27,812 bases of DNA from Bacteroidota bacterium (GTDB taxonomy: Bacteria; Bacteroidota; Bacteroidia; Flavobacteriales; Flavobacteriaceae), in assembly GCA_023457535.1 (NCBI GenBank), contig JAEWLN010000096.1, forward strand, positions 1 to 27,812, written 5' to 3'. A program made the translations under genes and the position numbers. The number at the start of each line of letters is the position of its first letter. Position 1 is the first letter of the stretch. Under the pieces are notes generated by a model that saw nothing but the letters and a program-made list of their open reading frames with translations, did not search any database and was not told the origin of the DNA. Positions 1 to 8,715 of this stretch are shown one piece after another.

Positions 1-42
1 ACTACAAACGGGGCTAAAATCGAAAAAATCGTCAAAGAATAG
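1..42 (+). CDS. 3' end of a T9SS-secreted protein (partial)
   Basis: Only the last 13 codons and a TAG stop are present, in frame with base 1. The encoded tail TTNGAKIEKIVKE has the pattern with which type A T9SS sorting domains usually end (a short turn, then alternating hydrophobic and lysine residues). The next gene starts 14 bases after this stop, so the two are probably co-transcribed, and both would be cargo of the same secretion system. The rest of the protein lies outside the window, so nothing can be said about its function beyond export. The identification rests on a very short stretch. Confidence 0.6.
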   Translation, partial: TTNGAKIEKIVKE

Positions 43-56
43 CATAACTAACTATC

Positions 57-2624
57 ATGAAAAAAGTATTATCACTGCTGCTGCTCGCCGGGTCGTTTGC
101 CCAGGCACAAATCATCAATATTCCGGATGCGCATTTCAAATCGGTGTTGCTATCCACGGCTTACGCAACCGATGTGAATGACGCAAATGTTGACCTGGAT
201 CCTGATTCCGACGGCGAAATCGAACTGGCCGATGCATTGCTCATACATACGTTGATCATCGAAGGCCAAAACCTGAGCGATGTAACGGGTTTGAGCCAAT
301 TTGCGAACATTAGCTGGATGTCTTTGCGCAACAATAGCATTACGACTATTGATTTTACGGGCATGAACAACCTGGGCAGTATTTGGCTCGATGACAATCC
401 CCTGACGACGCTTGCTATTGACGGATTACCGGCACTGACCTATATCCAGATGCCCAACACGGCGCTTACGGACGTAACCATCAACAATTGTAACCTCCTT
501 TCAGCCGTTTGGGTCAACTCATGTCCCAACCTTATAACAGCCGATTTGTCCGGCAATGAGATACTCGATGTCATAGACTTTACGGGCTCGGCCACATTGC
601 AGGATGTGGATGCCTCCAATTGTCCGATGCTCACATACCTGTCATTGGACGGCTGCGACCAGTTGAGGAACTTGAACGTCTCGGGTTCCGCGTTGCAGGA
701 CCTGGGCACACTGGTCAATAAACACGAGCTGGCCCATCTGGATGTTTCTAATTGCCCCGAACTGGAAATTCTATGGATCGAAGGTGTCGGGAATGCCCTT
801 GAAACCATTAACCTGAGTAACTGTCCGGCTCTGGCCAATTTGATATTAACCGACACCAATCTGACCGAACTCGATTTGTCCGGCGCGCCCAACATCACCT
901 ATCTGATCGCCAGCGGACTCTTTACACACCTCGACCTCTCGTCAATGAACAATTCGATCATTGCCTTGTTGGACAACGGCCAGCTGGAAACGATAGAAGT
1001 TAACCGCAACCTGATTGACCTGTCCGTGTCGGGCAACCAACTCACGTCGCTCGATTTGTCGGCGGCCACACAGCTGGGCAGCCTGGACTGCGAAAACAAT
1101 CCGCTTGCGTACCTGAACATAAAAAACGGCGCCAACGAGACGCTCCTGAACATCAACAATCCCGCCTTGCAAATGGTGTGTGCCGATGTGGGCCAAATCA
1201 CAGCCGTTTCGAATTTGGTGTCCGGAACGGTCGTCGTTAGTGATTACTGCTCTTTTACGCCCGGCGGCGACTACAACAGCATTTCGGGCCACATCCGGTT
1301 TGACGCAGACGCTAGTGGCTGCAACACCACCGATATCGGGGCGCAAAATGTGCGCATCGGCCTTACCAGCGGATCGCAAATAGGGGGCAGCTTTACCAAT
1401 GCTACAGGGCAATACATTTTTTACACCGGCGCCGGACCGCATACCATTGCCCCGCAACTCGAGCATCCGGAGTATTTTACGCTCACGCCCGCTACGGCTA
1501 CAGTAGATTTTCCGGCCATGGACAACGCCGTTCACGTACAGGATTTTTGCCTTTCCCCTGCGGGAAACCACCCCGATATGGAAGTGGTGATCTTGCCGCT
1601 CAATGCCGCACGCCCGGGGTTTATGGCGCGCTATCAGCTCGTTTACAGGAACAAAGGCACAGAAACAATGAGCGGACAACTGACCGTATCATTTCAGGGC
1701 GACCGGCTCGAACTGGCGTCGGCCAGTATCAATCCCGATGCGCAGACGCCTGGTACGCTGATGTGGAATTACGCCAACCTGCAGCCATTCGAAGTGCGCA
1801 CGATCGATTTCTGGCTCGAGGTCAACGCCGCTACAAGCGAGCCGCCCGTCAACCTGGGCGACGTCCTTCACTTTACGGCTTCTATGAATTACCTGTCGGA
1901 CGATCCGACGCCGTATGACAATCAATTCACACTGGACCAGGCCGTCGTGAACGCTTACGATCCGAACGACAAAATGTGTCTTGAGGGCGATACGGTTGGC
2001 GCTGAATTAATCGGCCAGTATTTGCACTACAACATCAATTTTGAGAACATCGGTACGGCCGATGCGGTCAACGTTGTGGTGCGCGATGTGATCGATACAA
2101 CGCAGTTTGAACTTGGATCGCTTCAGGTGCAATACGCGTCGCATCCGATGTATACGCGCATCAACGGCAATATTGTCGAATTTATTTTTGAGAACATCAA
2201 CCTGCCGCCTTCTTCGGTAAACCCGATCGGCGGGCACGGCAATGTGCTGTTCAAAATCAAAACGCTGCCGACGTTGCAGGTTGGCGATATCGTGACCAAT
2301 ACCGCAAACATCTATTTCGATTACAACCATCCGGTGGTGACCAATGAGGCGCGTACGACATTCGCATTGCTGAACCGACAGGTGTTTAATGCAGATGAGA
2401 GCGTATCGGTTTACCCGAACCCGACAAACCATCTGGCGCAGGTTTCGGCACAGACCGCGATCAAAACCATCGAATTATTCGACTTGCAAGGACGCATCCT
2501 GCAACACACCTCGCCGTTGCAAACCACCGCATCGATCAGCTTGTCGGGCCGGGCCAATGGCGTCTATTTTGTGCGCGTAACGACACAAACAGGAAGTAAA
2601 GTGGTAAAATTGGTCAAATCATGA
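57..2624 (+). CDS. Leucine-rich-repeat T9SS-secreted protein (DUF7619-like, type A sorting domain)
   Basis: 855 residues. A signal peptide (MKKVLSLLLLAGSFAQAQ) is followed by an irregular leucine-rich repeat region, roughly residues 40-400, with units of the form LxxLxLSxxxxLxxLxxxxC. It closes with a Cys-containing cap and a YCSFTPGG-like linker that I associate with flavobacterial LRR proteins. Residues about 405-630 look like two beta-sandwich modules. From about residue 635 (YDPNDKMCLEG) to 770 there is a conserved domain (INFENIGTADA, VNVVVRDVIDT, IYFDYNHPVVTNEA) that I match to the DUF7619/DUF11-like family. The last 75 residues, from VSVYPNPTN, are a classic type A sorting domain. The protein is probably exported by T9SS and anchored on or released from the cell surface, where the LRR would bind protein or glycan ligands; the ligand cannot be inferred. 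It sits 14 bases behind another T9SS cargo gene. Confidence 0.9.
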   Translation: MKKVLSLLLLAGSFAQAQIINIPDAHFKSVLLSTAYATDVNDANVDLDPDSDGEIELADALLIHTLIIEGQNLSDVTGLSQFANISWMSLRNNSITTIDFTGMNNLGSIWLDDNPLTTLAIDGLPALTYIQMPNTALTDVTINNCNLLSAVWVNSCPNLITADLSGNEILDVIDFTGSATLQDVDASNCPMLTYLSLDGCDQLRNLNVSGSALQDLGTLVNKHELAHLDVSNCPELEILWIEGVGNALETINLSNCPALANLILTDTNLTELDLSGAPNITYLIASGLFTHLDLSSMNNSIIALLDNGQLETIEVNRNLIDLSVSGNQLTSLDLSAATQLGSLDCENNPLAYLNIKNGANETLLNINNPALQMVCADVGQITAVSNLVSGTVVVSDYCSFTPGGDYNSISGHIRFDADASGCNTTDIGAQNVRIGLTSGSQIGGSFTNATGQYIFYTGAGPHTIAPQLEHPEYFTLTPATATVDFPAMDNAVHVQDFCLSPAGNHPDMEVVILPLNAARPGFMARYQLVYRNKGTETMSGQLTVSFQGDRLELASASINPDAQTPGTLMWNYANLQPFEVRTIDFWLEVNAATSEPPVNLGDVLHFTASMNYLSDDPTPYDNQFTLDQAVVNAYDPNDKMCLEGDTVGAELIGQYLHYNINFENIGTADAVNVVVRDVIDTTQFELGSLQVQYASHPMYTRINGNIVEFIFENINLPPSSVNPIGGHGNVLFKIKTLPTLQVGDIVTNTANIYFDYNHPVVTNEARTTFALLNRQVFNADESVSVYPNPTNHLAQVSAQTAIKTIELFDLQGRILQHTSPLQTTASISLSGRANGVYFVRVTTQTGSKVVKLVKS

Positions 2625-2641
2625 GTTGACTTCCGGTAAAG

Positions 2642-2672
2642 AATGCGGGTGATTGTTCATCCGCATTTTTTT
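2642..2672 (+). terminator. Rho-independent terminator of the LRR gene
   Basis: An 11-bp stem (2642-2652 with 2657-2667, one G-T pair) closes a TTGT tetraloop and is followed directly by seven T. It begins 17 bases after the LRR stop. The T-run works only for + strand transcription, so the convergent radical SAM gene, which ends at 2682, would read into it from the side without a T-run. Confidence 0.9.
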
Positions 2673-2681
2673 GTCCGATGT

Positions 2682-4877
2682 TTACAACGCGAGCAAGCCG
2701 GACGCGCGCAATTTTTGCACCGGTTTTGAAAACCAGAACAATTCAAAATCATTCATGTTTTGTTCAAAGTCCGATTTGACCTGTTGAAACGTCCATGTTT
2801 TAAGTTGCGAAACGGAAATCCTGGCGAGCATTTGCACCAACCAGTCCGCTTCTCGCCGGCCGGTTTGGATCGAAAACGTCTCGGTTTTACCGTGAAAGGT
2901 CAGCGTTGCCATTTCCCACGACCGCCCCTTTTTGGTTTTGGTAAAGCACTCGACCATCGGTTGGCCGCCAAGCCAGACGACTTTTGCGCTTGGGCGTGTT
3001 TGGAACCCGTCGTTGTGCTGCAATGCATTGGCTATAAAATCGGTGGGAATGCGCGTTTTGGGAATCCTGAAGTCGAACCATTGCTGCAGTTCAAAATCAA
3101 AACAAATCCCGTGCATGTAATTGTAGAGCGATTTTTTGAGCCCAAAACTAAACCGGTCGTGATCGATCCCGGTGGTATCGGTAAAAGCGATGTCGTTGTT
3201 GGCGAACGATCCGACAATGTCCGAATCCGCGACCACGCCATATTTTTCCGGGTCCAACCCTACCGGACTATGGGCCGTCATGGCAAATTGATGCCAGAAC
3301 CCCGATTGCAGAATCCCGGTTTCAAACAGTTGCCGCACCATTTCAAGGCTGTCGACGGTTTCCTGGACGGTTTGCGTCGGATAGCCGTACATCAGGTAAG
3401 CGTGGACCATGATGCCCGACTGGGTAAAATTCCGCGTCACGCGTGCCACCTGTTCTACCGTGACGCCTTTGTCGATCAGTGCGAGCAGCCGGTCCGAGGC
3501 CACTTCGAGTCCGCCCGACACCGCAATGCACCCTGAGGCCCTGAGCAGTTGGCACAAATCAGCCGTAAAGCTTTTTTCAAAACGGATGTTGGTCCACCAG
3601 GTCACGGTTAGCCCGCGGCGCAAAATTTCGAGCGCCAACGCCCGCATCAACGCCGGAGGAGCCGCTTCATCGACAAAGTGAAAGCCGTTCTGGCCCGTTT
3701 GCGCGATGAGTTCCTGCATGCGGTCGCACAGGATTCCGGCTGCGACCGGCTCGTATATCTTAATGTAATCGAGCGAAATATCGCAAAATGTGCACTTTCC
3801 CCAATAACAGCCGTGCGCCATGGTGAGTTTGTTCCATCGGCCGTCGCTCCAAAGCCGGTGCATCGGATTGACGACTTCGATCACGGAAATATAGCCATCG
3901 AGCGGCAGGCCGGTGTAATCGGGCGTACCTACCTCGCTTTGTTTGTAATCGGGCCTGTCCGACGCGTTAACGTAGCGCACTTGCCCATCGTCCAGAATAA
4001 AGGTACGCTTGAGTTGGTGCTTTGAACAAGCGCCTTGTAAATGCTCGATTAACTGTTCGACAGGCGCTTCGCCATCGTCCAGCGTCACAAAATCGAAAAA
4101 TTCAAATACGCGCGCATCGGAAAGCGACCGCAACTCCGTATTCGGAAATCCGCCGCCCATTGCCATTTTTATTTCGGGGCGATGTCGTTTGACCCATTGC
4201 GCGCATCGGAACGCCGCGTACAAATTGCCCGGAAACGGAACCGACACCAGCATCAAACCGGGGTTGATTGCAGAGAGGCGGGTTGCGAGCAGCGAAAATA
4301 AAATCTCATCGACATAAGTAGGCCGCTGGTTAAGCGCCTCGTAGAGTTCGTCGAAGGCACTCGCGCTTCTGCCCAAACGTTCGGCGTAGCGGCTGAACCC
4401 AAAATTCGGATCCACGCACTCGACGATTAAATCAGACAAATCCTCAAGGTACAAAGTGGCCAGGTGCTTGGCTTTATCCTGTGTGCCCATTGTTCCAAAC
4501 GCCCAGTCCAGCGCATCGACCTGTGCAAAACGCGAAGCCTGCGGCAGGAAATCGTCCTGGCAGATCTGCAGGGCAAGCGTGGGGTTTTTACCTTGAAGGA
4601 ACGCGATGACCGCATCGATCGTCGAAATATAATGCCGCTGCAGTGCGATAATCCGCGAGGCGTTAGATGACCAATTGCCGTTTTTTGCGGCAATATGCGA
4701 GAACAAACCCGCGATGCCGCGTGAAGAAAACAGCGCTAAGATTACGTCGATTCCCAAATCAGCCTGCGCCGACGCAATCCCTTTGGTATTGAGGAATCCC
4801 TTGAGATACGCAGTGGCCGGATAAGGCGTATTGAGTTGCGTGAACGGCGGCGTGATGAGGAAAATGCTCGGATTCAT
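2682..4877 (-). CDS. B12-binding-type radical SAM protein
   Basis: 731 residues. The N-terminus (FLITPPFTQLNTPYPATAYLKGFL) is typical of radical SAM proteins with a cobalamin-binding-like N-terminal domain. A DxHxxG motif for base-off cobalamin is not visible, so cobalamin binding is uncertain. The GGGFPNTELR and DDGEAPVEQLI segments (about residues 240-275) match the end of that Rossmann-like domain. The 4Fe-4S site is HGCYWGKCTFCD with Cys357, Cys362 and Cys365, spaced Cx4Cx2C rather than the usual Cx3Cx2C. GGLEVASDRLL and the YGYPTQT segment are typical of the Elp3/MiaB-like radical SAM barrel. Residues 600-731 form an extra C-terminal region of unknown function. The substrate is unknown. 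No precursor peptide or partner enzyme lies beside it: its neighbours are surface-protein genes. The ATG start has a TAATTTTG promoter box 17 bases upstream. Confidence 0.85.
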   Translation of the reverse strand: MNPSIFLITPPFTQLNTPYPATAYLKGFLNTKGIASAQADLGIDVILALFSSRGIAGLFSHIAAKNGNWSSNASRIIALQRHYISTIDAVIAFLQGKNPTLALQICQDDFLPQASRFAQVDALDWAFGTMGTQDKAKHLATLYLEDLSDLIVECVDPNFGFSRYAERLGRSASAFDELYEALNQRPTYVDEILFSLLATRLSAINPGLMLVSVPFPGNLYAAFRCAQWVKRHRPEIKMAMGGGFPNTELRSLSDARVFEFFDFVTLDDGEAPVEQLIEHLQGACSKHQLKRTFILDDGQVRYVNASDRPDYKQSEVGTPDYTGLPLDGYISVIEVVNPMHRLWSDGRWNKLTMAHGCYWGKCTFCDISLDYIKIYEPVAAGILCDRMQELIAQTGQNGFHFVDEAAPPALMRALALEILRRGLTVTWWTNIRFEKSFTADLCQLLRASGCIAVSGGLEVASDRLLALIDKGVTVEQVARVTRNFTQSGIMVHAYLMYGYPTQTVQETVDSLEMVRQLFETGILQSGFWHQFAMTAHSPVGLDPEKYGVVADSDIVGSFANNDIAFTDTTGIDHDRFSFGLKKSLYNYMHGICFDFELQQWFDFRIPKTRIPTDFIANALQHNDGFQTRPSAKVVWLGGQPMVECFTKTKKGRSWEMATLTFHGKTETFSIQTGRREADWLVQMLARISVSQLKTWTFQQVKSDFEQNMNDFELFWFSKPVQKLRASGLLAL

Positions 4878-4893
4878 GGTACAAGATACGCGA

Positions 4894-4901
4894 CAAAATT
4901 A
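4894..4901 (-). promoter_or_regulatory. TAnnTTTG -7 box for the radical SAM gene
   Basis: TAATTTTG on the minus strand is a perfect match to the Bacteroidota -7 consensus TAnnTTTG. It would start transcription about 12 bases before the ATG. No clear TTG is seen at the -33 position; that stretch is occupied by the palindrome at 4908-4928. Confidence 0.55.
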
Positions 4902-4907
4902 AGCTAT

Positions 4908-4928
4908 TATTACAGAAAATCTGTAATA
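4908..4928. promoter_or_regulatory. Palindromic operator candidate in a divergent promoter region
   Basis: Two perfect 9-base arms, TATTACAGA and TCTGTAATA, are separated by AAA. The palindrome lies between the divergent radical SAM and surface-protein genes, immediately upstream of the radical SAM -7 box, covering the spacer and -33 zone. There is no T-run and it is not at a gene end, so it is a better fit to a dimeric regulator site than to a terminator. The binding protein is unknown. Confidence 0.5.
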
Positions 4929-4953
4929 TTTAAAAAATGTATGGGCGTAGCTT

Positions 4954-4980
4954 TGCTGTGGTAATTTTTTATATATTGTT
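4954..4980 (+). promoter_or_regulatory. Possible promoter of the large surface-protein gene
   Basis: A TTTG is followed after 16 bases by TATATTGT, which is one base short of TAnnTTTG. It lies about 20 bases before the TTG start. The match is imperfect and the region is AT-rich, so this is tentative. Confidence 0.3.
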
Positions 4981-4998
4981 CCCTGAAAATCACACCAT

Positions 4999-7900
4999 TT
5001 GAAACAACTTTACCTCGCGCTGTTGCTGTTGGCTGGGGCCAGCGCTTGTGCACAAAACGCTCGCATCGGCCAAACCGCCCCTGCCCTTTCCGACCAGGCG
5101 CTGTCGCAAATCAAATTAGAGGATTCGCACGGTTGTCTCATTGATGACCCGGATCAAAAACGGGCATTACTCACCAAACGCCGGCAGCAATCGGATTCTT
5201 TGTACGCGACGACCGATCGCAGCGGTCTGGACCTGAATCCGGTTCCGCTTTGCGTCAACGGCGGATTTGAGCAACATGAAGAAACGGGGTCGGTAGGGAT
5301 ACTGAAGAATTTCGGATATACCCTGGGCGAGGTGCTCAACCCGATGCAGTGCCGCGATCTGTCATCGGCGGCGACCAGCGGCATCGAACGCTACACGCCC
5401 GCAAACAGTTCGGCCATGGCGCGCACAGTACCGGCCAACCACCTTGATGAGTTCATCGGCGATATTCATGCGTTTGACCAATATGCACTTAAGGTCAATT
5501 ACGCGGAATCGGTGTCGAGCATCGCTAAGGTCCAGGGCAGGCGCGTCAAAACAGACAACGAAACCCAGCTCAAATTCAATTACAAAGCGGTTTTGCAGGT
5601 TGTCGACGATTCCGGGCACAACAGCGAGCAGCCGTTCATCAAGGCTCGCGTGCTGAACCAGTCCGGCGCGCTGGTCGATGAATTTTGCCTCATCGGCGAT
5701 CCGGACAACTGCATTTTCACGCAGGCCGATGAGCTTCAGGGCGGCGCCATTGTACTCTATACGGCCAACTGGCAGGCCGGGATCCTGGACATCTCATCGA
5801 TCCCGAACAACGAGCCCTTTACCATTGAATTCGTGGGTGCACGCTGCGGGCTGGGCGGGCATTTCGGGTATGCTTATGTGGACGATATCTGCGTTTTGCA
5901 TTCGGATGAAAATTTGTTGGGAAGCATCACGCTCGATCCACTTTATCAGATTTGCCCTACGCTGCCGTTGCAGGTTTGCGGCACTTTTACGGTGCCTGGC
6001 TCGGGTGGTATCAACGCATCGGTGGAATCGGTTTCCTTGCAGATTCGCAACCAGAGCAATGTCGTCGTGTACAATTCGCAGGCCGCTACGATCGATTTGG
6101 CAGCCAGGACGTTTTGCTTTACCATCAATTCGGCTGACCTGCCCGATGTGGCCAATATGGGCTACAATGTGTCGGCGACGATCCATTACGGGATGACCCA
6201 AACCGACTGCACCGGAACTTCGTTCGACAGCGCTACGGACGACGATGCCAACCCCGGGTGGGACATCTGGTTTTTGAATTGTACCGGTTGCGACATCAGC
6301 CTTCATCCGGCTAACCTTACCCGGTGCGACACAGACCACAACTTTTCCGAAACATTTGACCTCGGACAATTGAACAACCTGGTCTGCGCCTCGGCAGCCG
6401 GGTTTACTTTTAGTTATTACGAGACATTGGCCGATGCGACCGGCGCGCTCAACCCGATTGCCTCGCCTGCAACATACACCAGTGCGAGCAAAACCATTTT
6501 TGTTCGCGCATCGGGCAGCGATACGTGCTTTAAGATCATTGCCGCGGGCCTTATCGTCAAAAACCCGGTGGCGACGATCTCCGGGGTGCTCAACATTTGC
6601 AGCGGCAGCACGACGCTGACCGCATCGCAGGGAGCGACTTACCTTTGGGGCGACGGGCAAACGACGCGCAGCATTACCGCGACGGCCATCGGAAATTACT
6701 CCGTTACAGTTACGGACGCCAGCGGATGTCAGGCCACGGGCACCATTGCGATCCCCAACTCAACGATCGCCGCCCAACCGGATATTGTCGTGACGCACCC
6801 CAATTGTTTTTCGAGCACCGGAAGCATCTCCGTTGCTTCACCTGCCGCGCAATACAGTTATGACAACGGTGCGACCTGGACCACAGATTCCGTCCTGGCC
6901 GGATTGCCCGTGGGTTCGTATACTATAGTGATCAGAACGGTGATGAATTGCCTGTCCTATCCGGTAACGGTGCACATCAACACTTACTATTCGACACGAC
7001 CTGATTTCAGCACGGTACATCCGCAGTTTTGCGGCGATATGGGAAGCATCACCATTACTACAGCAGCCGATGCATACAGTTTTGACGACGGTGTGACGTG
7101 GGGCCCGGACAATACCGCTACCGGACTGCCATCCGGAACGTACAATGTGCGGACCAGGGACCAGTTTGGCTGCGTTTCCAATTATTCGAGCGTGGTGCTC
7201 AATGGCGAATTTCTTGCCGCTGCGGACTATGAAAGCCATCATCCGTATTGCGGCAACCCGGGCAGCATCGTGATCACTACACCCGCTGCGCTGTACAGTT
7301 TTGACGGCGGAACCACGTGGCAAACCGGAAATACGCTTTCCAATCTGACTGCAGGGAGTTACATTATCAAGATCATGGACCACATGGGCTGTACGTCACC
7401 TAACAGGTACGTCTATCTCGATAACTTTCAAAACACTTATCCCGATTATGATGTCGTGGCAGCCGGCTGCGGAACTTATGGAACTTTAACGATTACAACG
7501 TCCGGCGATTTCTACAGTTTTGACGGTGGGACGACCTGGACGGCAAACCCTACGATAGACAATCTGTCCGGCGCGCTGAGTTACCAGATCCGGGTTAAAA
7601 AAGGAAGCTGCTTCTCGCGCACCAGTACGGCTTATTTCAATTCTTTGTTCCTGCCGCTACCGGTGGTATACCCTTATGAGGCATTTGTTTGCGACGATGG
7701 CAACGACGGCACGCAAGGCGCAAATCTTCCGGATTACAACGCCCATTTCGTAGCGGGTGCCAATGGTTTCACTTATACCTATTTTAGAACTGAAATCGGC
7801 GCCGATACCAATGATGCAAGCCAGCAAATCGGCAACACGTCGTCTTATCCGGCGGTATCGGCACCTCATGATGTCTTTGTGCGCGTGACCTCGTCCGATG

Positions 7901-8640
7901 GCTGTCACAGCGTGGCGAAACTGACGCTTCACCTGATTCCGACGCCGGTTTTTTCGATGGAAAGCCGCTATCCGCTTTGTGTGGGCAAAACCGTGACCAT
8001 TGATGCGCTGGCGGGTTATGACGCTTATTTATGGTCCACGGGCCAGACGACGCAATCGATTGTGATCGACACGCCGGGCGCGTATTGGGTGACGGTTTTT
8101 GAAAATCACTTAACGGTCAACGGATGGATATTTTGTGCGACGACGCGGACTTTTGACATTTTCCATTCGGACAAAGCGATATTCAAAAAATTCGACACCT
8201 ACGATTGGACCCGATACGACAACGCCCTGACGATTTACGTAGCAGGCATCGGGGATTACGAATATTCGCTCGATGGCACGAATTATCAGGACAGCCCTAC
8301 GTTCACCTATTTGCACAGCGGGGATTACACCGTTTTCGCACGTGACAAATTCGGCTGCGGCGTCATTGATCGCGATGTATTCCTGCTTATGTACGACAAG
8401 TACTTTACGCCCAACGACGACGGATTCCACGACCTTTGGAAAATTGAATTTTCAGAATACGAACCCCAGCTTACAGTAGGTATTTTTACGCGCGAGGGCA
8501 AGCTGCTCAAAGTTTTACAAAACCATGAGCCGTGGGATGGCAGGTACAACAACGCAAACATGCCTGCTGACGATTACTGGTTTGTGGTCACGCGCGGCAA
8601 CGGCATGGAGCACCGCGGTCATTTTACGCTCAAACGATAG
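4999..8640 (+). CDS. Large T9SS surface protein, type B sorting domain, SprB-like repeats
   Basis: 1213 residues from a TTG start; an in-frame TGA at 4984 excludes an upstream start. MKQLYLALLLLAGASACAQ is an export signal. Residues 70-300 form a jelly-roll-like module (VNGGFEQ... GYAYVDDICV) of the kind found in adhesins. Ig-like modules of the YLWGDGQTTRSI / YLWSTGQTTQSI type occur near residues 530-580 and 990-1035. Between them lie four tandem modules of about 74 residues (starting near 600, 674, 747 and 821), each carrying GSIxIxxxAxxYSFDxGxTW and a C-terminal GC. The last about 90 residues (YFTPNDDGFHDLWKI ... WDGRYNNANMPADDYWF ... RGHFTLKR) are a type B sorting domain (gliding-motility-associated C-terminal family). 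It is likely a T9SS-dependent surface adhesin. A direct role in gliding is possible but not shown. Confidence 0.88.
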   Translation: MKQLYLALLLLAGASACAQNARIGQTAPALSDQALSQIKLEDSHGCLIDDPDQKRALLTKRRQQSDSLYATTDRSGLDLNPVPLCVNGGFEQHEETGSVGILKNFGYTLGEVLNPMQCRDLSSAATSGIERYTPANSSAMARTVPANHLDEFIGDIHAFDQYALKVNYAESVSSIAKVQGRRVKTDNETQLKFNYKAVLQVVDDSGHNSEQPFIKARVLNQSGALVDEFCLIGDPDNCIFTQADELQGGAIVLYTANWQAGILDISSIPNNEPFTIEFVGARCGLGGHFGYAYVDDICVLHSDENLLGSITLDPLYQICPTLPLQVCGTFTVPGSGGINASVESVSLQIRNQSNVVVYNSQAATIDLAARTFCFTINSADLPDVANMGYNVSATIHYGMTQTDCTGTSFDSATDDDANPGWDIWFLNCTGCDISLHPANLTRCDTDHNFSETFDLGQLNNLVCASAAGFTFSYYETLADATGALNPIASPATYTSASKTIFVRASGSDTCFKIIAAGLIVKNPVATISGVLNICSGSTTLTASQGATYLWGDGQTTRSITATAIGNYSVTVTDASGCQATGTIAIPNSTIAAQPDIVVTHPNCFSSTGSISVASPAAQYSYDNGATWTTDSVLAGLPVGSYTIVIRTVMNCLSYPVTVHINTYYSTRPDFSTVHPQFCGDMGSITITTAADAYSFDDGVTWGPDNTATGLPSGTYNVRTRDQFGCVSNYSSVVLNGEFLAAADYESHHPYCGNPGSIVITTPAALYSFDGGTTWQTGNTLSNLTAGSYIIKIMDHMGCTSPNRYVYLDNFQNTYPDYDVVAAGCGTYGTLTITTSGDFYSFDGGTTWTANPTIDNLSGALSYQIRVKKGSCFSRTSTAYFNSLFLPLPVVYPYEAFVCDDGNDGTQGANLPDYNAHFVAGANGFTYTYFRTEIGADTNDASQQIGNTSSYPAVSAPHDVFVRVTSSDGCHSVAKLTLHLIPTPVFSMESRYPLCVGKTVTIDALAGYDAYLWSTGQTTQSIVIDTPGAYWVTVFENHLTVNGWIFCATTRTFDIFHSDKAIFKKFDTYDWTRYDNALTIYVAGIGDYEYSLDGTNYQDSPTFTYLHSGDYTVFARDKFGCGVIDRDVFLLMYDKYFTPNDDGFHDLWKIEFSEYEPQLTVGIFTREGKLLKVLQNHEPWDGRYNNANMPADDYWFVVTRGNGMEHRGHFTLKR
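6780..7640 (+). repeat. Four tandem 74-residue coding repeats
   Basis: Within the surface-protein gene, about 220-base units recur at roughly 6797, 7018, 7237 and 7459. The aligned protein signature is a Cys or Tyr, GSI, a short beta-strand, YSFDxGxTW, an L-rich strand, SGxYxIxxxD and GC. DNA identity between units is low, so this is an old duplication series and not a recent one. Confidence 0.75.
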
Positions 8641-8677
8641 ATTGCTAACCCTGTGTTAAACACCGCGAGCATGGGTT

Positions 8678-8685
8678 TATTTTTG
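8678..8685 (+). promoter_or_regulatory. TAnnTTTG -7 box for bshC
   Basis: TATTTTTG is a perfect -7 consensus, predicting a start near 8690 and a leader of about 26 bases before the bshC ATG. The -33 position has only a weak GTTAA. Confidence 0.5.
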
Positions 8686-8715
8686 TAATTTTACGCTGAA
8701 TTTCAACCCAGCCAT

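Noticed and set aside
942..1679. 245-codon minus-strand open frame inside the LRR gene
   Set aside because: Antisense to a clear LRR/sorting-domain protein; its translation has no recognisable domain. Such frames are expected antisense to GC-rich codon positions.
2760..3536. 258-codon + strand open frame inside the radical SAM gene
   Set aside because: The minus-strand protein carries the cysteine motif and conserved barrel segments; the antisense translation is low-complexity Arg/Phe/Pro without any family pattern.
5794..6660. 288-codon minus-strand open frame inside the surface-protein gene
   Set aside because: No start context, signal or domain; it is antisense to well-defined Ig-like modules.
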